Of a DNA stretch of 50,345 bases, positions 25,735-33,163 are shown one piece after another; position 1 is the first letter of the stretch, and every line of letters starts with the position of its first letter. Origin of the DNA: Bacteroidota bacterium (lineage in GTDB: Bacteria; Bacteroidota; Bacteroidia; B-17B0; Aurantibacillaceae). The stretch is taken from NCBI GenBank assembly GCA_019638705.1, contig JAHBTI010000024.1, positions 1-50,345 on the forward strand. The letters run 5' to 3'. Under the pieces are notes generated by a model. That model was not told where the DNA came from. It did no database searches and saw nothing but the letters and a program-made list of their open reading frames with translations. The position numbers and the translations under genes are program-made.

Positions 25735-26586
25735 TCACACCGTGTCCATAAACGATTTCTCAACCCGGTGAAAAATAACCAATCCGATTAAAAATAAAAC
25801 CAAGGTAAAAATTGTGCTGTAAGCTAAATACGTCCATTGAAATTCGCCTACGCCAAGAAAAGCGTATTTAAACGTTTCTATAATGCTTGTTACGGGATTT
25901 GCCACAATCAGCCATTTGTATTTTTCGGGAACTGTGGATAAAGGATAAACAATGGGCGAAGCATACATCATCAGCTGAACTCCGAATACAACCAAAAATT
26001 TTAAGTCGCGGTATTTGGTTGTGAGAGATGAAATGATGATACCGAATGCCAAACCTAAAAATCCCATAAGAATAATAAGAAAAGGAACAAGCAACAAGGC
26101 TGCATTTGGGTGAATGGTATTTCCTTTAAGCAAATAATAAATCCAAATAGCAATGAACAACAAAAACTGTACGCCTAATTTTATCAGGTTAGAAACCACA
26201 ACCGACAAAGGAACTATCATTCTTGGAAAATAAACTTTACCGAAAATATTGGCATTGGCTGTAAAGGTTTCGGAAGTTTTGGTGAGTGTGTCTGAAAAAT
26301 AATTCCACAAGGTAATACCGCAGAGATAAAATAAAATTTGCGGCAAGCCGTCGGTAGAAATGTTGGCTAAGTTACCGAAGATAACCGTAAACGTTAAAGC
26401 GGTAATAATGGGTTGAATAAAAAACCAAAGTGGACCTAAAATAGTTTGTTTATATACTGAAACAAAATCACGCCTCACAAACAGCAACAATAAATCTTTG
26501 TAACGAAAAATTTCTTGTAAGCGCAAATCGTACCATTTGCTTTTTGGTTCAATCACTAAATCCCATGCTTGATTTTCTGTGTTCAT
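25735..26586 (-). CDS. wzm: Wzm: polysaccharide ABC exporter permease
   Basis: This 283-residue inner-membrane protein has six hydrophobic segments of the ABC-2 type. Conserved pieces are RDFVSVYKQTILGPLWFFIQP near the N-terminus, IFGKVYFPRMIVPLSVV in the middle and MYASPIVYPLSTVP...NPVTSIIETFKYAFLG near the end. These match Wzm/TagG/KpsM permeases that export lipid-linked polysaccharide. The Wzt partner lies downstream beyond a toxin-antitoxin pair. It begins 6 bases after the UpxY gene. Confidence 0.93.
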   Translation of the reverse strand: MNTENQAWDLVIEPKSKWYDLRLQEIFRYKDLLLLFVRRDFVSVYKQTILGPLWFFIQPIITALTFTVIFGNLANISTDGLPQILFYLCGITLWNYFSDTLTKTSETFTANANIFGKVYFPRMIVPLSVVVSNLIKLGVQFLLFIAIWIYYLLKGNTIHPNAALLLVPFLIILMGFLGLAFGIIISSLTTKYRDLKFLVVFGVQLMMYASPIVYPLSTVPEKYKWLIVANPVTSIIETFKYAFLGVGEFQWTYLAYSTIFTLVLFLIGLVIFHRVEKSFMDTV

Positions 26587-26592
26587 GTTTTT

Positions 26593-27102
26593 TTATTTTA
26601 CCTGTTGCAAGGCACTTACAGGTGTTTTTACTTTTATAAATTGATTTAAACTTTCAAAATATACAACCGCGTTTTCATCTTTTATACTTTGAACGGTTGC
26701 CACTTCATCTTTAAACGCGGAAAGCAGCAATTTTACTTTTGCCCCGACTTGTATATTTTCTGAATTTGTACTTAACGAATATCCTTTTTCAATCAAATAT
26801 TTCAAACTGTCTATTTCGCTTTGTTTTACTGTGGCTTTTTGTTTTCCGAATGAAAGGTAATTTATAACGCCAGCTACATAACGTGGCTTATCTAATTCGT
26901 GTGGCAACAATTTTGCAAACACATACCCCGTAAATAAAGGTTCTTCCACCGTTTTTTTTCTGTCGCTCCATTGCTTTACATTTTTTACTATGGGAACATA
27001 ACTTTCAATGCCTTGCTCCACAAACTTTTCAAAGACTTTTTTTTCGTGCCGAACGTTTACATACAAAACATACCATTGCTTATTTAAGTTAAAAATTTCC
27101 AA
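26593..27102 (-). CDS. UpxY/RfaH-type NusG paralogue (transcription antiterminator)
   Basis: This 169-residue protein has a NusG N-terminal domain (KQWYVLYVNVRHEKKVFEKF, SYVPIVKNVKQWSDRKKTVEEPLFTGYVFA) and a KOW-like C-terminal domain (VGAKVKLLLSAFKDEVATVQSI). Its position as an early gene of a ~22-kb polysaccharide operon matches the UpxY family of Bacteroides capsule loci. UpxY proteins bind RNA polymerase in the leader and allow read-through of the long operon. The only possible start is TTG at 27100-27102. A terminator-like structure lies in the gap just upstream. Confidence 0.88.
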   Translation of the reverse strand: MEIFNLNKQWYVLYVNVRHEKKVFEKFVEQGIESYVPIVKNVKQWSDRKKTVEEPLFTGYVFAKLLPHELDKPRYVAGVINYLSFGKQKATVKQSEIDSLKYLIEKGYSLSTNSENIQVGAKVKLLLSAFKDEVATVQSIKDENAVVYFESLNQFIKVKTPVSALQQVK

Positions 27103-27214
27103 GTAAAAATTTAAAAGTTTCTTATTCTTAAATCCTAAATCTTATTTCTTACTTCTTTCTCACGGCTTCGCCACCTCAGCCACATTACTAAGTTTTCATT
27201 CAAAAATCAAAATT

Positions 27215-27267
27215 TAAAAGCCCAACACTACGCTCCTCCCTTTTGGGAAGGTTGAGAGGGGCTTTTA
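27215..27267 (-). terminator. terminator-like nested hairpin between regulator and UpxY gene
   Basis: On the minus strand TAAAAGCCC (27267-27259) can pair with GGGCTTTTA (27223-27215), giving a 9-bp outer stem followed by an AT-rich tract. An inner CTTCCCAAAAGGGAG hairpin (27249-27235) sits inside it. It overlaps the last codons of the regulator gene and precedes the UpxY gene, a natural target for antitermination. It could equally be a dispersed repeat. Confidence 0.45.
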
Positions 27268-27794
27268 CTCCACAATAACAGCGGATGCATATCTTGTTCT
27301 TTAATCTTATTTACACTAAACTCATCAACAGAAAAAATTACATAACGCACTTTTTTGCCAATCTTTTTTTCTGCTTTCTTAATTTGCTCCAATAAAAATG
27401 TTTGATTAATCTTATTTCCCACCAACACTACATCAATAATGTCGGTGTTTTGTCCTTTCGCTAATTTACCCACCAAATATGCTTTTTCCAAATCGCCGAT
27501 GTGTTGCACAATGTAATCCACTACATATTCAATGCCTGTCATTTTCAAAACAATTTTGTTAATGTCAGGAAACAAAGGGTGTTTGGTGTTGGCGGAAAAT
27601 AATTTTTTATTGCCTTCATTACCCGAAAGCAAAAACCCCGCTTTTTCAAATTTGTTTAATTCAAGGCGAATAGCGTTGGTTGAGGCGTCAAATTCATCTT
27701 CAAGGTTACGCAAATAGGCGGTGTTTTTGCTGTTCAGGAAAAATTTGAGCAACAACTTAATTCTCGTTTTAGAAGATATGAGCGTTTCTATCAT
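27228..27794 (-). CDS. winged-helix regulator with nucleotidyltransferase-like domain
   Basis: This 188-residue protein has an ArsR/MarR-like winged helix at about residues 1-65 (SSKTRIKLLLKFFLNSKNTAYLRNLEDEFDAST...). A C-terminal region (YLVGKLAKGQNTDIIDVVLVG) resembles a degenerate nucleotidyltransferase fold. Such proteins often head polysaccharide loci in Bacteroidota, so this is probably the first gene of the operon and a local regulator. The C-terminus LLLWSKSPSQPSQKGGA runs into the hairpin repeat at 27215-27267, so the last ~12 residues may be a read-through extension. Confidence 0.75.
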   Translation of the reverse strand: MIETLISSKTRIKLLLKFFLNSKNTAYLRNLEDEFDASTNAIRLELNKFEKAGFLLSGNEGNKKLFSANTKHPLFPDINKIVLKMTGIEYVVDYIVQHIGDLEKAYLVGKLAKGQNTDIIDVVLVGNKINQTFLLEQIKKAEKKIGKKVRYVIFSVDEFSVNKIKEQDMHPLLLWSKSPSQPSQKGGA

Positions 27795-27832
27795 AACCCT
27801 GTGAGTAGAAAAACTACTCGTTATTGTGTCGG

Positions 27833-27863
27833 CAAATATTATAAAAAATAAGTAAGAAACAAA
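27833..27863 (-). promoter_or_regulatory. putative promoter of the polysaccharide operon
   Basis: On the minus strand a TTTG (27863-27860) is followed 18 bases later by TAATATTTG (27841-27833), a near match (one extra base) to the TTTG...TAnnTTTG promoter of Bacteroidota. Downstream, in the presumed leader, GAGTAG/CTACTC (27803-27819) forms a 6-bp hairpin just before the regulator ATG. It is called from motif and position only. Confidence 0.35.
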
Positions 27864-27920
27864 GTTTTTAATGAGATTTTTAGGTTAAAAAATTGTTTTT
27901 GTCATTTTTCATTGGATTTA

Positions 27921-28376
27921 TTATGAATAGCTTACAACCTGCCGCAGATGATATTCCAAATGCTCAACATAATCTTGTATAAGAACGGCTATTGTCATCG
28001 TATTTTTTTCTCCTTTTTCTCCTGTTCTAACCTCATTCATCAACTTATGTTGCGGAATGTGTTTTATTACTTCTATCAAATGTTTATTGTAAGCAGTCCA
28101 AAAAAAGACAATATGTTTTCCGTCAATATCCCGATAATGATTGCCGTTATTCCATGTATGGTTATCGTAAGTAATTTCGGGTTTTTGCTCAAATTGCCCT
28201 CTCACAATTCTGTGGTGATTATTTGTTGCGCTGTCAATAAGATGTCCCATAATTTCTTTTTTGCTCCATTTTTCGGGATTAGGTTTTGCGGAAAAATCAT
28301 GCTCATCAATTTTTAAGAGCAAAGGCGGTATTATTTCACACAGATATTGAAGTCTTTGTACAATTTCTTTCATCAT
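27921..28376 (-). CDS. DinB-superfamily protein
   Basis: This 151-residue four-helix-bundle protein is of the DinB/YfiT type. WSKKEIMGHLIDSATNNHHRI near residues 37-57 gives the first metal His and DYVEHLEYHLRQV near the C-terminus gives the H-x3-H pair. These three His residues normally bind a divalent metal. Many family members are thiol-dependent S-transferases; the substrate here is unknown. It is a single gene between the operon promoter region and the copy-2 repeat element. Confidence 0.8.
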   Translation of the reverse strand: MMKEIVQRLQYLCEIIPPLLLKIDEHDFSAKPNPEKWSKKEIMGHLIDSATNNHHRIVRGQFEQKPEITYDNHTWNNGNHYRDIDGKHIVFFWTAYNKHLIEVIKHIPQHKLMNEVRTGEKGEKNTMTIAVLIQDYVEHLEYHLRQVVSYS

Positions 28377-28394
28377 ATCACAATTTTATTTATC

Positions 28395-28622
28395 GAAGTT
28401 GTCTAAAGTCCCCTGTCACTTGGAGTAGCCCGAAGAATGAGGGCGTATCCTTTGTCACTTCGAGTAGCCGACAATAGGAGGCGTATCCTTTGTCACTTCG
28501 AGTAGCCGACAATAGGAGGCGTATCGAGAAGTGATTTTACCGCTTCAGTTCTCGATAAGGTTTGCAAAGAGGCAGCAAACCTACCCGAACTGACAATTCT
28601 TTATTGGACTTTAAACAACTTC
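28395..28622. repeat. ~228-bp palindromic interspersed element, copy 2
   Basis: This is the second copy of the element at 4866-5092. Its terminal inverted repeats are GAAGTTGTCTAAAGTCC (28395-28411) and GGACTTTAAACAACTTC (28606-28622), matching at 16 of 17 positions. The internal tandem units and the GGTTTGC...GCAAACC tip hairpin are conserved, and differences are scattered substitutions. It lies between the DinB-like gene and the bioA 3' end. It is noncoding, MITE-like. Confidence 0.78.
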
Positions 28623-28726
28623 ATCACAAGGTTAAAAGTAATGATTTGAATATTTGAAAATGAATTAATTTGAAGATTGCCGGAAACTGTTTAAATTTTA
28701 TCTCAGAAAAATGCTATAGAACGACT

Positions 28727-28789
28727 TGTCATGCTGACGAAGGAAGCATCTCTTTCTGTATTTTAGATTCTTCGTTCCTCAGAATGACA
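28727..28789. repeat. TGTCATGCTGA...AGAATGACA dispersed palindrome
   Basis: The left arm TGTCATGCTGACGAAGGAA and right arm TTCGTTCCTCAGAATGACA form a long imperfect hairpin around a T-rich centre. This resembles a repeat type scattered through Bacteroidota intergenic DNA. It sits just past the bioA stop on the minus strand and may also act as a transcript end. The stretch 28623-28726 holds only AT-rich sequence with no gene visible. Confidence 0.65.
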
Positions 28790-28832
28790 TACCCCCCCTA
28801 ATAAAAAAATCAACTAAAATTCAAACAGTTTC

Positions 28833-30101
28833 TTAACTCTCTAAAAAACTTTCAATCGCCGAATAAATACATTGCAATTCCTCTTTTGTAATAACATAAG
28901 GCGGAATGATATAAAAAATATTTCCGAGCGGGCGCAGCAAAACGCCGCGTTTCAAAAAATAATCGGCAATGCTTTCGGAAGCGCGGTTTAAATAATGTGT
29001 GTGTTCTTCGGTTTTTAATTCAAAGGCTAAAATCGTTCCTGTTTGGCGAACATTTTTTAAACGCTTATGCTTTTCAATTTTTGTTTTGAAAAGTTGATGT
29101 TGCGTTTCAATCATGCTGATTTGCTGCCAAGTTTTTTCATCTTCCATTAAATCCAAGCTCGCCAAAGCCGCACTGCAAGCGGTTGGATTGGCAGTATAAC
29201 TATGTCCGTGAAAAAAAGTTTTGCGTTTGTCGTCCACCAAAAAGGCTTGGTAAATAAATTCCGCGCAGCTTGTCGCACCCAAAGGCATGTAACCGCCCGT
29301 TAAACCTTTGCTCATGCAAATAATATCTGCTTTGTGCTGCAAATAATCGTTGGCAAAAAATTTTCCTGTGCGTCCGAAACCCGTCATTACTTCATCGGCA
29401 ATGGTAATAACATTGTGTTGATTACAAATGGAAATTAATTCATCTAAATAGTTTGCTTCGTACATCAACATTCCCGCCGCGCCTTGCACCAAAGGCTCAA
29501 ACACAAATCCCGCCACAGGGTTTTCGTGTATCAATTCCAAAAATTGTTTTTTTACGTCGTGAAAATTTTCCGCGTTTGGCGTGGGAATACGCTTTACGTT
29601 GAATAACAATTTTTCAAAAGCATTGTTAAACACATTCCGTTCGCCAATGCTCATGCTGCCGAATGTGTCACCGTGATAGGCATTTTCAAAAGCAATAAAC
29701 GTTGTTTTGTTTGCACCTTTGTTGTGCCAATATTGCAAAGCCATTTTTACAGCCACTTCCACCGCAGTTGAGCCATTGTCGGAATAAAAAATTTTAGATT
29801 GATTGTTTGGTAAATGTTTTAAAAGCCGCTCTGCTAAAGTAATTGCAGGCTCATGGGTGAAGTCGGAAAAAATCGCGTGTTCTAATTGAAATAATTGCTC
29901 GCTCACTTTTTTTGAAATGTAAGGGTTACAATGTCCGTGCAAATTCACCCACCAACTTGAAATAGCATCAATGTATTTGTTGCCTTGCTCGTCAAAAAAA
30001 TAAACGCCTTCTCCGCGAACAATGTTAATGTTTGGTTTTGCGTTCAGTTGCGGCGTAAAAGGATGCCACACAAAACGTTTGTCTTTTTCTTCAATGCTCA
30101 T
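28833..30101 (-). CDS. bioA: BioA: adenosylmethionine-8-amino-7-oxononanoate aminotransferase
   Basis: This 422-residue class III PLP aminotransferase makes 7,8-diaminopelargonate from 7-keto-8-aminopelargonate using S-adenosylmethionine. The N-terminal FVWHPFTPQ and DAISSWWVNLHGHCNP are BioA-specific. The PLP site has D236-E237 in IADEVMTGFGRTG and Lys265 in ICMSKGLTGG. AFENAYHGDTFGSMSIG is also present. It overlaps bioD by 4 bases (ATGA), giving a bioD-bioA operon for two consecutive biotin steps. The other biotin genes are not in the window. Confidence 0.97.
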   Translation of the reverse strand: MSIEEKDKRFVWHPFTPQLNAKPNINIVRGEGVYFFDEQGNKYIDAISSWWVNLHGHCNPYISKKVSEQLFQLEHAIFSDFTHEPAITLAERLLKHLPNNQSKIFYSDNGSTAVEVAVKMALQYWHNKGANKTTFIAFENAYHGDTFGSMSIGERNVFNNAFEKLLFNVKRIPTPNAENFHDVKKQFLELIHENPVAGFVFEPLVQGAAGMLMYEANYLDELISICNQHNVITIADEVMTGFGRTGKFFANDYLQHKADIICMSKGLTGGYMPLGATSCAEFIYQAFLVDDKRKTFFHGHSYTANPTACSAALASLDLMEDEKTWQQISMIETQHQLFKTKIEKHKRLKNVRQTGTILAFELKTEEHTHYLNRASESIADYFLKRGVLLRPLGNIFYIIPPYVITKEELQCIYSAIESFLES

Positions 30102-30721
30102 AAAAATAATTTCACGTTTATGCGTTGCGCTTGCAAGGAAATGTTTTGTTTTGAAATTTGCTCCAACTCTTCAATCTCTGCCAACACAGGAATTGGCGAA
30201 AAATCTACAATTGCTTTTTTTACCAAAGGCTCAAACTTTCCGTTTAAGATGATGCCTTTTATTTTGTAATTGTGTTTCAATAAATATTCCATACTCAACA
30301 AGGTGTGATTAATGCAACCCAAATAATTTCTGCAAACTAAAATGACTTCCGCATCAAACTGTTTTGCCAAATCAATCACATAATTTTTTTTGTTAAGCGG
30401 AACGAGCAAACCACCTGCCCCTTCAATAATTAAAATGTTGTTTTTTGTTTCGGGCAATTTTATTTTTGAAACATCAATCTCCGTGTTTTCCTTGTCTGCT
30501 GCCAAATGTGGCGATGAGGGGTGTTCAAACAAATAGGTTTCTCTATAAAAAACTGTGTTCGGGTTTGTAATCAATCCTGAAATTTGTTGTGTGTCCGTTC
30601 CCTCATAAGAGCCTGTTTGTACAGGTTTCCAATAATCGGCTTTTAAGGCTTCGGTTAAAATTGCCGAAACCAACGTTTTACCAACGTCTGTGCCTATGCC
30701 ACAAATAAAATATTTTTTCAT
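30098..30721 (-). CDS. bioD: BioD: dethiobiotin synthetase
   Basis: This 207-residue P-loop ATPase has ICGIGTDVGKTLVSA (Walker A residues 8-16, Lys15), YWKPVQTGS near residue 30 and IIEGAGGLLVPLN in the middle. It closes the ureido ring of dethiobiotin from 7,8-diaminopelargonate, CO2 and ATP. It is the first gene of the bioD-bioA pair and overlaps bioA by 4 bases. It is slightly short but complete. Confidence 0.96.
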   Translation of the reverse strand: MKKYFICGIGTDVGKTLVSAILTEALKADYWKPVQTGSYEGTDTQQISGLITNPNTVFYRETYLFEHPSSPHLAADKENTEIDVSKIKLPETKNNILIIEGAGGLLVPLNKKNYVIDLAKQFDAEVILVCRNYLGCINHTLLSMEYLLKHNYKIKGIILNGKFEPLVKKAIVDFSPIPVLAEIEELEQISKQNISLQAQRINVKLFL

Positions 30722-30759
30722 TTTTAACCTCTCTAATCTTTAACAAAAAAACTACACTT

Positions 30760-31224
30760 CTATTTTAAATTGTCTTTCCAATATTTTACATCTTCCTGTT
30801 TGTAATATTCTTTCCACCTCTCCATTTTAATATCGCCTGCAAAAAAAATGAAAGCATTTTTTTTAGTCATGTAATATAAAACCAAATTTGCTGCCCAATC
30901 TGAACTATCATTTTCTAACAACTTTAGCCAACAGGTCTTATCAATTAGCTTAATCCTTTTTTCTTGCTGTTTACTTAGTTCCAAATCAATTCTATAAGCC
31001 GTATAAAATGGTGATATTATTGGACATGTATCACATCTATTTTCATTTTCTTGAATAACAGTAGTATCTATCACTTGATACATAAGTATTGTATATTCTA
31101 ATTTTTTTGAGTTTTGAATAAAATTTATCTTCTCAAAACTACATTTTTGAACATGATTTTTGTTTGTAGAACATCTGTATAGCAGAATAGAAAAGAATAG
31201 AACAATAATAACTTTAATTTTCAT
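30760..31224 (-). CDS. hypothetical lipoprotein
   Basis: From ATG 31222-31224 this is a 154-residue protein starting MKIKVIIVLFFSILLYRC, a basic start and hydrophobic stretch ending in Cys18. A lipoprotein signal is likely. A longer reading frame starts 34 codons earlier, but it runs into the recA terminator region and lacks a signal, so I prefer this start. The mature part has an NRCDTCP motif and no known domain. It lies between recA and bioD and has its own start. Confidence 0.6.
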   Translation of the reverse strand: MKIKVIIVLFFSILLYRCSTNKNHVQKCSFEKINFIQNSKKLEYTILMYQVIDTTVIQENENRCDTCPIISPFYTAYRIDLELSKQQEKRIKLIDKTCWLKLLENDSSDWAANLVLYYMTKKNAFIFFAGDIKMERWKEYYKQEDVKYWKDNLK

Positions 31225-31274
31225 TTTATCATTTTTTAAACCCCTCCAAAACTTCCGCCAACAAAGCCATAAAA

Positions 31275-31312
31275 GTACAAAGCCGTTTCGTAAAAACGAA
31301 ACGGCTTTGTAC
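31275..31312 (-). terminator. recA terminator
   Basis: A perfect 17-bp stem GTACAAAGCCGTTTCGT (31275-31291) and ACGAAACGGCTTTGTAC (31296-31312) has a 4-base loop. A TTTT follows on the minus strand. It lies 26 bases after the recA stop. Confidence 0.88.
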
Positions 31313-31338
31313 AACAAATCTCTCAAACAAAAAACGGA

Positions 31339-32400
31339 TTATTCCGCAGGCGCAGCTTCGGCAGATAAAACCTCTTTTATTTTGTACTCAATTTCCCCCG
31401 CCAAATCAGGGTTTTCGGCAAACAAAGCTTTCACTGCATCGCGACCCTGACCCAATTTTGTATCATCGTAACTAAACCAAGAACCTGCTTTTTTAATGAT
31501 GCCTTTTTCAACGCCAATGTCAATAATTTCGCCAACTCTACTAATGCCTTCACCAAAAATGATGTCAAATTCTGCCTGACGGAAAGGCGGTGCAACTTTA
31601 TTCTTAATCACTTTTACGCGCACATGATTTCCCGCTACCACGTCGCCGTCTTTCAACTGGCTCACGCGGCGAATATCCAAGCGCACCGAAGCATAGAATT
31701 TAAGCGCGTTTCCACCTGTGGTAGTTTCAGGGTTACCAAACATAATGCCGATTTTTTCGCGCAACTGATTAATGAAAATACAGCAGCAGCCTGTTTTGTT
31801 AATTGTGCCCGTGAGTTTGCGCAAAGCTTGGCTCATCAAACGCGCTTGTAAACCCATTTTGCTGTCGCCCATTTCGCCTTCTATTTCTGCTTTTGGCGTA
31901 AGTGCCGCTACCGAGTCAATCACTACAATATCCACCGCGCCGCTGCGAATAAGATTATCGGCAATTTCCAAAGCCTGCTCGCCGTTGTCTGGTTGAGAAA
32001 TTAAAAGGCTTCCTGTGTCCACGCCCAATTTTTCGGCATAAAAACGGTCAAAAGCGTGTTCCGCGTCAATAAAGGCAGCAATGCCTCCCGCTTTTTGCAC
32101 GTTGGCAATGGCGTGAATTGCCAAGGTGGTTTTGCCTGAAGATTCAGGTCCGTAAATTTCAACCACGCGACCTTTGGGCAAGCCGCCGATACCGAGCGCA
32201 ATGTCCAACCCGAGCGAACCTGTGGAAATGGCTTCCACTTGCTCCACCTGACTGTCGCCCAATTTCATAATTGCGCCTTTGCCGTAGGTTTTTTCCAACT
32301 TATCTAAGGTAAGTTGCAATGCTTTTAGTTTTTCGGAGTTCACGGATTTTTTTGCAGATACTTCCGCTTCCATTACATCTTCTGTGTTTTTCTTTGCCAT
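31339..32400 (-). CDS. recA: RecA recombinase
   Basis: This 353-residue RecA is the ATP-dependent strand-exchange and LexA-coprotease filament protein. Walker A is GPESSGKTT at 84-92, and FIDAEHAFD and [10 protein letters not shown] (Walker B) are present. L1/L2 DNA-binding loop regions are visible ([44 protein letters not shown]). The C-terminal tail is acidic/Ala-rich and ends EAAPAE. It is monocistronic with a strong hairpin terminator. No LexA box is evident upstream. Confidence 0.98.
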   Translation of the reverse strand: MAKKNTEDVMEAEVSAKKSVNSEKLKALQLTLDKLEKTYGKGAIMKLGDSQVEQVEAISTGSLGLDIALGIGGLPKGRVVEIYGPESSGKTTLAIHAIANVQKAGGIAAFIDAEHAFDRFYAEKLGVDTGSLLISQPDNGEQALEIADNLIRSGAVDIVVIDSVAALTPKAEIEGEMGDSKMGLQARLMSQALRKLTGTINKTGCCCIFINQLREKIGIMFGNPETTTGGNALKFYASVRLDIRRVSQLKDGDVVAGNHVRVKVIKNKVAPPFRQAEFDIIFGEGISRVGEIIDIGVEKGIIKKAGSWFSYDDTKLGQGRDAVKALFAENPDLAGEIEYKIKEVLSAEAAPAE

Positions 32401-32530
32401 GATATATATTTTTTATTTGTTACGTTTTTATAGCCGCTAATGACACAAATTATTTTTAACCACATAAGCAGATAATCTTTTTAAAACTATACTTTCTATG
32501 TTTCTATGTGTTTTTTTGCTTTCTGCTCCA

Positions 32531-32538
32531 CAAAGGTA
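32531..32538 (-). promoter_or_regulatory. probable recA -7 promoter box
   Basis: On the minus strand TACCTTTG (plus-strand CAAAGGTA) matches TAnnTTTG, about 130 bases upstream of the recA ATG. The leader between contains an AT-rich CACATA...TATGTG inverted repeat (about 32461-32512) of the dispersed type. A good -33 TTTG is not seen at the ideal distance. Confidence 0.45.
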
Positions 32539-32730
32539 ACGGCAAAAAAAGGCAAGGTATTGCTACAATTTGTAGAATGTTTAAAAATTGCAGTAATGGT
32601 GGGGGGGTGGGAGGGTATTTACAGCGCAAAAATCGATAAAATAACGGCAGTTTCAGGATTATAAACTTTAAAAACTGTACGGGTGAAATTTGTTATACAA
32701 TCAAAGGCAATAATTTTGCAAAGACAAAAA

Positions 32731-32763
32731 AATTTAGAATTTAGACATTAGAATTTAGAATTT
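32731..32763. repeat. AT-rich TTTAGAATTTAGA low-complexity tract
   Basis: Imperfect tandem TTTAGAATTTAGACATTAG words like those at 541-600 and 42890-42934. The surrounding gap (32541-32912) shows a G-run at 32601-32614 (GGGGGGGTGGGAGGG) but no gene. Confidence 0.55.
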
Positions 32764-32912
32764 CCCTTAATAAACCTCAAATTCCCCCCAATCCCTTATA
32801 CTTCGTGCGTTTCACAGCAGATTGAAATCACTGTAAAACTCTGATATTTAATGGCTTTTGAGTTTTTTTTATACTTTAAATGTAAGCAGTTTTACAAATA
32901 TTAAAAAGGAAT

Positions 32913-33095
32913 TTATTTTATCCTCACTTTTAAAATCAAATTCCACCTTACTGATTTTACTTCTTCCTCTATCCAAAGTTTTTTCAAATCCAATTCAAAA
33001 TTTTCAAGCGGATTAACTTTATTACGTTCAATAAATTTTTGAACGGCAAACCATGTTCTTAAATGCCCTAAGAAAATCAATGATTGTAGAATTTT
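32913..33095 (-). pseudogene. class I SAM methyltransferase, C-terminal remnant
   Basis: A 60-codon stretch without a start codon reads SLIFLGHLRTWFAVQKFIERN, then NPLENFELDLKKLW, then VRWNLILKVRIK and TAA at 32913-32915. The order 'fl.yL.sW.avq.f...n..nPl......L..lw.......v.w.l.l.v' matches the C-terminus of SAM-dependent methyltransferases of the yeast TMT1/UbiE-like type. An in-frame stop (33096-33098) blocks extension, and no methyltransferase core is seen upstream. I interpret it as the end of a deleted gene. It is short, so the family call is tentative. Confidence 0.5.
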
Positions 33096-33163
33096 TTAGT
33101 TTTGAATGGCAAGCATAAGCGGAAAGTACGGGTATTCTACACTTACGCCACAATCCGTTGAAA

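Noticed and set aside
32601..32614. G-run as a G-quadruplex regulator of recA
   Set aside because: It is a single G-rich run, lacking four separated G-tracts, and lies upstream of the likely recA promoter.
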